Origin: Elusimicrobiota bacterium
GTDB lineage: Bacteria; Elusimicrobiota; Elusimicrobia; UBA1565; UBA9628
DNA: 8,572 nucleotides
NCBI GenBank assembly: GCA_016194625.1
Contig: JACQBB010000009.1
Span: 1-8,572 of the forward strand
Reading direction: 5' to 3'
A program made the position numbers and the translations under genes. Positions 5,609-8,572 of this stretch are shown one piece after another. The notes under the pieces were generated by a model. That model worked only from the letters and a program-made list of their open reading frames with translations, ran no database searches and was not told the DNA's origin. The number at the start of each line of letters is the position of its first letter. The stretch's first letter is position 1.

Positions 5609-6933
5609 GGGTTGCTCCGGGCGGCGGGGGCGGGGATCACGTCCACGACGGACGAGTTGGCCGGCGTCAGGCGGCGCGCGGCGGCGCGCAGGGCGTCGGG
5701 CGTCAGGGCCTCGATCTCGCGGGCCTCGCCGTCGATGAAGGCGTTCGGGTCCTTCTTGAGGGCCTCGCCCTCGGCGAGGCTTTGAGCCACGCCTTCCACG
5801 TTCTGCAGGGCGTCGTAGAACGAGGTGCGCATCTTGGCCTTCACGCGGTTCAGCTCCGCGTCCTGCACGCCCTGCGTCGCGAGCTTGGACAGCTCGGCGT
5901 GGATCGCGGCCTCCAGCGTCCGCAGGTCGGTGCCGGGCGTCGGGATGGCCTGGATCAGGAACAGGTCGGTCTCGGACAGGCCGAACAGTCCGGTCTCGAC
6001 GGTGACGGCGAGCGGGGGCGCGCCCTGCTCGAGAGCCTTCTTCAGGCGCGCGCCGCGGCCGTCGCCCAGGATGGACGCCAGCGCCGAGGCTTCTTCATTG
6101 CCGGGCTTGCCGCGGCCGGGGACGGGGAAGGCCATCACCAGCATCGGCAGCTGGGCCTTGTCGTCGTTGATGGAGGTCGCGCGGCGGCCGCCCAGGTCGT
6201 TCACGGCGGGCACGGCCGGGGCGGGCGGGTTGGCGCCGCGCTTCAGGCCCTCGAACCAGAAACGCGCGCGAGAGAGCGCCGCTTTCTCGTCGATCGCGCC
6301 GGCGATGGCGACGACCGCGTTGTTCGGGAGGTAGTAGGAGTCGTGGAAGGACGCGACGTCCTTCAGCGACGCGGCCTCCAGGTCCTGCATCGAGCCGATG
6401 ACCGGCCAGTGGTACGGGTGCGGCAGGGAGAAGGTCTGGTCCACCAGCGCCTCGATCGCGCCGGCGTAGGGCGCGCCGCCGCGCTCGCGCTTCTCGTTCT
6501 CGACGATGCCGCGCTGCTTGTCCAGCGAGGACTGGTTCAGGCAGGCCTGCAGGTAGCCCATGCGGTCGGACTCCAGGCGCAGGACCTCGTCCAGGCCCTC
6601 GGCGGGGACGACCGAGTAGTAGTTCGTCTTGTCGTTGGTGGTGAAGGCGTTGGCCTCGCCGCCCAGGCGCTTGAGCACGGCGTCGAAGTAGCCGCCCTCG
6701 GGGATGTGCTTGGTGCACTCGAACATGTAGTGCTCGAACAAGTGCGCGAAGCCGGTGCGGCCGGGCTTCTCGTTCTTGGAGCCGACCTTGTACCACACGT
6801 CCACGGAGACGAGCGGGGCGGACGCGTCCTTATAAAGGAGCACGACCAGGCCGTTCTTGAGCACGTGGCGCTGGTAGGTGAGCGCGGAGGCGGGGCTGGC
6901 GGCCAGCAGGGCGAGCAGGGCGAGTGTTCTCAT
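5605..6933 (-). CDS. M16 family zinc metallopeptidase (insulinase-like, catalytic subunit)
   Basis: This is a 442-residue secreted zinc peptidase with an intact inverted motif His64-Leu-Phe-Glu67-His68 (GRTGFAHLFEHYMFECT). Glu145 in RGIVENEKRER is the distal zinc ligand, 77 residues after His68, the same spacing as in pitrilysin. A signal peptide (about 1-17, MRTLALLALLAASPASA) places it in the periplasm. The N-lobe covers about 18-225 and the C-lobe about 245-430. Family members degrade or process peptides within a closing chamber, often as active/inactive pairs, and the next gene supplies such a partner. Start choice: ATG at 6933. A TTG at 6942 would add only three residues before the signal peptide and looks less likely. 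No Shine-Dalgarno sequence is visible; TATCAT ends 8 nt upstream. M16 pairs are often annotated as processing proteases, but the substrate here cannot be read from sequence. Confidence 0.94.
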   Translation of the reverse strand: MRTLALLALLAASPASALTYQRHVLKNGLVVLLYKDASAPLVSVDVWYKVGSKNEKPGRTGFAHLFEHYMFECTKHIPEGGYFDAVLKRLGGEANAFTTNDKTNYYSVVPAEGLDEVLRLESDRMGYLQACLNQSSLDKQRGIVENEKRERGGAPYAGAIEALVDQTFSLPHPYHWPVIGSMQDLEAASLKDVASFHDSYYLPNNAVVAIAGAIDEKAALSRARFWFEGLKRGANPPAPAVPAVNDLGGRRATSINDDKAQLPMLVMAFPVPGRGKPGNEEASALASILGDGRGARLKKALEQGAPPLAVTVETGLFGLSETDLFLIQAIPTPGTDLRTLEAAIHAELSKLATQGVQDAELNRVKAKMRTSFYDALQNVEGVAQSLAEGEALKKDPNAFIDGEAREIEALTPDALRAAARRLTPANSSVVDVIPAPAARSNP

Positions 6934-6941
6934 GCCCGGCA

Positions 6942-6947
6942 ATGATA
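6942..6947 (-). promoter_or_regulatory. Candidate leaderless -10 element of the M16 protease operon
   Basis: On the minus strand TATCAT (5 of 6 to TATAAT) is followed by 8 nt and then the ATG at 6933. There is no Shine-Dalgarno site and no convincing -35. A related string, CTGTTA then ATT and G, precedes the GGDEF gene start at the equivalent place. The evidence is positional and weak on its own. Confidence 0.35.
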
Positions 6948-7001
6948 ACAGCGGGCGCGGGTCCGGCGTATGAGACCAACGGGGAAGGACGGCCGAGGCA
7001 G

Positions 7002-7015
7002 AGGTCCTAGGACCT
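7002..7015. repeat. Perfect 14-bp palindrome between the GGDEF gene and the M16 operon
   Basis: AGGTCCTAGGACCT is its own reverse complement. It lies directly after the GGDEF stop codon (minus strand TAA, 7018-7016) and 69 nt before the M16 protease ATG. As RNA it could form only a short stem, so a dimeric-protein binding site is as likely as a terminator. Its function is unknown. Confidence 0.5.
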
Positions 7016-7984
7016 TTAGACGCGCCGGCCGACGGCCGCGCCGGAGAACTCGCGGGCGATCGCGGTGCCGCGCAGGCGCACGCCGTCCTTGCCGGCCTTC
7101 ATCTTGTACATCGCGGCGTCGGCGGCGCGCACCAGCGCGGACACGTCGCCGGAGCGGGGCAGCTCGGCCAGGCCCCAGCTGGTGGACACGCCGTCGGGCT
7201 CGAGAGCCGCGCGCGCGGACTCGGCCACGCGCTTGGCGACGCGCTCGGCGCCCTTGCCGGCCGTCTCGGGGAGGAGCACGATGAACTCGTCGCCGCCGTA
7301 GCGGAACGCGGCGTCCACGCCCTGACGGATGTTCTCGTTGAGCGCGAGCGCGAACGCGCGCAGGATCCGATCGCCCTCCAGGTGGCCGAGGCGGTCGTTG
7401 ACCTGCTTGAAGCCGTCCAGGTCGAACAGGATCATCGAGAGCTTGCGCTTCTGGCGGATCGCGCGCGACGCCTCGTCGCGCAGGCGGTCGTGGAAGTGGC
7501 GCTGGTTGAAAAGACCGGTGAGGTCGTCCGTGCGGGACAGCTCGCGCAGCTTGCGCTCCAGTTCCACGCGGTCGGAGATGTCCTTGCCGACGCCGAGCGT
7601 GCCGATCACGCGGCCGCGGCCGTCCTTCAGGAACGAGGCCGACAGGCTCATGTGCAGGGTGCGCCCGCCCGCGGCCTTCACCTGCAGCTCGTGGCCCGAG
7701 ACGCGGCCGTCGGGGCTCTCGCGCAGGAGGCGCATGATGCGTTCCGCGGCGACGCGGCCCTCGGCGTAGAAATCGTGGCACGGGCGGCCGACCATCTCGG
7801 CCGCGGTCAGCCCCAGCATCGCCTCGGCGCCCGTGGAGAAGTAGATGATGCGGCCCGTGATGTCGGTGGTGCAGATCAGGTCGCCGGAGGAGGCGACGAT
7901 CGCTTCGAAGTACTCCTTCGCGCGGATGAAGTCGCTCGAGAGGGCGATGAGCGGCTGTCGCACGCGTTGGATCATCGGGGGCAT
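7016..7984 (-). CDS. PAS-GGDEF diguanylate cyclase
   Basis: The 322-residue cytoplasmic protein has a PAS sensor domain (about 22-140: FEAIVASSGDLICTTDITGRIIYFS, then GTLGVGKDISDR) linked by a short helix (ELERKLRELS) to a GGDEF domain (about 150-305). Active-site features are present: DDLTGLFNQRHF (153-164), Asp188 in ILFDLDGFKQVND as a metal ligand, and intact GGDEF at 230-234. It should therefore make cyclic di-GMP from two GTP. The inhibitory I-site RxxD expected at 221-224 reads QGVD, with Arg220 one position too far out, so normal product feedback may be weakened. There is no transmembrane segment or signal peptide, so the PAS domain should sense a cytoplasmic cue or ligand. Start: ATG at 7984; an internal ATG at 7975 is the alternative. 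It is a single gene, divergent from the secreted protein at 8149. Confidence 0.92.
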   Translation of the reverse strand: MPPMIQRVRQPLIALSSDFIRAKEYFEAIVASSGDLICTTDITGRIIYFSTGAEAMLGLTAAEMVGRPCHDFYAEGRVAAERIMRLLRESPDGRVSGHELQVKAAGGRTLHMSLSASFLKDGRGRVIGTLGVGKDISDRVELERKLRELSRTDDLTGLFNQRHFHDRLRDEASRAIRQKRKLSMILFDLDGFKQVNDRLGHLEGDRILRAFALALNENIRQGVDAAFRYGGDEFIVLLPETAGKGAERVAKRVAESARAALEPDGVSTSWGLAELPRSGDVSALVRAADAAMYKMKAGKDGVRLRGTAIAREFSGAAVGRRV

Positions 7985-7990
7985 ATCACA

Positions 7991-7996
7991 AATGTA
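7991..7996 (-). promoter_or_regulatory. Candidate leaderless -10 element of the diguanylate cyclase gene
   Basis: On the minus strand TACATT is followed by exactly 6 nt and the ATG at 7984, which would put the transcription start on the A of the start codon. There is no Shine-Dalgarno site. No good -35 is found at 16-18 nt, so this rests on the -10 and the shared layout with other genes here. Confidence 0.38.
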
Positions 7997-8041
7997 ACAG
8001 GTCGGGGGTTTTGCCGGGAGGGGCTTAGCACCCGGACCCGA

Positions 8042-8051
8042 TTAGGCCTAA
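8042..8051. repeat. 10-bp palindrome in the divergent intergenic region
   Basis: TTAGGCCTAA is self-complementary and lies about midway between the divergent GGDEF gene and the secreted-protein gene. It could be an operator shared by both, or chance. Confidence 0.3.
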
Positions 8052-8112
8052 AGGCCCAGGCGCTTACAATAGCAATCCCGCGGCCCGCGCGCAATTACAA
8101 AGCTTATCCGGC

Positions 8113-8142
8113 TTGCCTTCGGGGCGCCCGGGGGGCTACACT
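8113..8142 (+). promoter_or_regulatory. Candidate leaderless promoter of the secreted-protein gene
   Basis: TTGCCT (8113-8118, 4 of 6 to TTGACA), an 18-nt gap, then TACACT (8137-8142, 4 of 6 to TATAAT), then 6 nt to the GTG at 8149. This would give a transcript beginning at the start codon. An alternative -10, TACAAT at 8065-8070, would give a leader of about 70 nt but has no good -35. Confidence 0.4.
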
Positions 8143-8148
8143 TCCGGC

Positions 8149-8572
8149 GTGACCCGGTTCGCCCGCGCGGCCGTCCTGCTCCTGGCGGTGCTCGGCGCCG
8201 CGCGCGCCCAGCCCGGGCCGCGCCGCGGCGCCCCGGACTTCCCGCCCGTGGACCTGGCGGAGCTGGCCCGCGAGACGCGCGCCCGGCCGACCGATTCCCG
8301 CTCGGTGAACCCCCGGATGCGCCAGCTGATGCTCGCCCTGCGGATGCGCGGCGTCCCGCCGGCGCCGCACGACCGGGAGAAGCTGGAGGGGGTCCGCGAG
8401 CTGCTGGCCCGCGGCGACCACGCGCGCGCGGCGGCGGCCCTCGACGCCGTGATCGCGCGCCTCGCCGCGGAGCCGGGCCCGGAGTCCTTTCGCGCGCCCG
8501 CGCCGGCCGAGGCCGCGCGTCCCGCCGCCGCGCCGGCCGAGCCCGCGATGCTGTCCGAGGCCCCGCGCCTGC
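8149..8572 (+). CDS. Secreted protein of unknown function (3' end beyond window)
   Basis: A GTG-initiated frame runs open to the window edge for 141 codons with G or C at virtually every third position, as in the other genes here. It begins with a convincing signal peptide (MTRFARAAVLLLAVLGAARAQ). The visible mature part has a Pro/Arg-rich start, a helical segment with NPRMRQLMLALRMRGVPP, then a short repeat-like helix pair (HDREKLEGVRELLARGDHARAAAALDAVIARLAAEPG, about residues 76-112) that resembles a TPR-like unit. It then enters an Ala/Pro-rich low-complexity stretch with APAPAEAARPAAAPAEPA. I do not recognise a family. Periplasmic or surface location is inferred from the signal peptide. 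The opposite-strand open frame over the same DNA lacks a signal or conserved motif and is judged spurious. Confidence 0.65.
   Translation, partial: MTRFARAAVLLLAVLGAARAQPGPRRGAPDFPPVDLAELARETRARPTDSRSVNPRMRQLMLALRMRGVPPAPHDREKLEGVRELLARGDHARAAAALDAVIARLAAEPGPESFRAPAPAEAARPAAAPAEPAMLSEAPRL

Noticed and set aside
4061..5785. 574-codon plus-strand open frame opposite the M16 partner gene
   Set aside because: Gly/Arg/Ala/Asp-rich translation without domains. It is antisense to a convincing signal-peptide-bearing M16 protein.
6934..6942. TTG start for the catalytic M16 protease
   Set aside because: It adds only MPG before MRTLALLALL. ATG at 6933 is a better codon and gives a cleaner signal peptide.
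5782..6945. 387-codon plus-strand open frame opposite the catalytic M16 gene
   Set aside because: Same composition artefact; the minus strand carries HxxEH and all family blocks.
8067..8100. Minus-strand TTGTAA and TATTGT as a promoter for the GGDEF gene
   Set aside because: The spacer is 22 nt, too long for a standard promoter, and the leader would be long.
8104..8421. Minus-strand 105-codon open frame opposite the secreted protein
   Set aside because: No signal, motif or start context. The plus-strand frame has a signal peptide and consistent GC at third positions.

Overview
This 8.6-kb window is gene-dense, very GC-rich bacterial chromosome with almost no A or T at third codon positions outside one small island. 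Two LxxC lipoproteins, a Tol-Pal block and several Sec-type signal peptides point to a didermic (Gram-negative-type) bacterium. The lineage cannot be fixed from the sequence. A high-GC uncultured group such as Elusimicrobiota, Myxococcota or a relative would fit, but that is a guess.

Layout from left to right. (1) Positions 1-3226, minus strand: a tightly packed five-gene operon transcribed leftward as receiver-only response regulator -> gpmA (phosphoglycerate mutase) -> pal -> cpoB/ybgF -> tolB, with tolB cut by the window edge. Three of the four junctions are 4-nt ATGA/GTGA start-stop overlaps. The fourth, regulator to gpmA, has a 1-nt gap and a strong Shine-Dalgarno site. (2) Positions 3321-4007, plus strand: a two-gene toxin-antitoxin cassette (RelE/HigB-type toxin first, XRE-type HTH antitoxin second). 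It has a near-consensus sigma70-type promoter with an inverted-repeat operator between its -35 and -10. Its codon use is less GC-biased than its surroundings. (3) Positions 4064-4091: a 12-bp hairpin between convergent genes. (4) Positions 4124-6933, minus strand: a pair of translationally coupled M16 zinc-protease genes, the upstream one with an intact HxxEH site and the downstream one without it. (5) Positions 7016-7984, minus strand: a PAS-GGDEF diguanylate cyclase with an intact active site but a displaced I-site arginine. (6) Positions 8149-8572, plus strand: the start of a secreted protein of unknown function, diverging from the cyclase.

How the genes work together. The leftward operon supplies envelope-maintenance parts (Pal anchors the outer membrane to peptidoglycan, TolB binds Pal, CpoB links Tol function to peptidoglycan synthesis), and it also encodes a glycolytic enzyme and a signalling receiver domain. 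The M16 pair is probably a periplasmic heteromeric peptidase. The toxin-antitoxin cassette looks like an insertion between the two minus-strand blocks.

I see no tRNA, rRNA, CRISPR array, insertion sequence or obvious undescribed large system. The most interesting cross-cutting signal is that four of the five operon-leading or solitary genes have a TANNNT hexamer 6-8 nt before the start codon and no Shine-Dalgarno sequence. This is the layout expected of leaderless mRNAs, while several operon-internal genes carry Shine-Dalgarno sites or start-stop overlaps.
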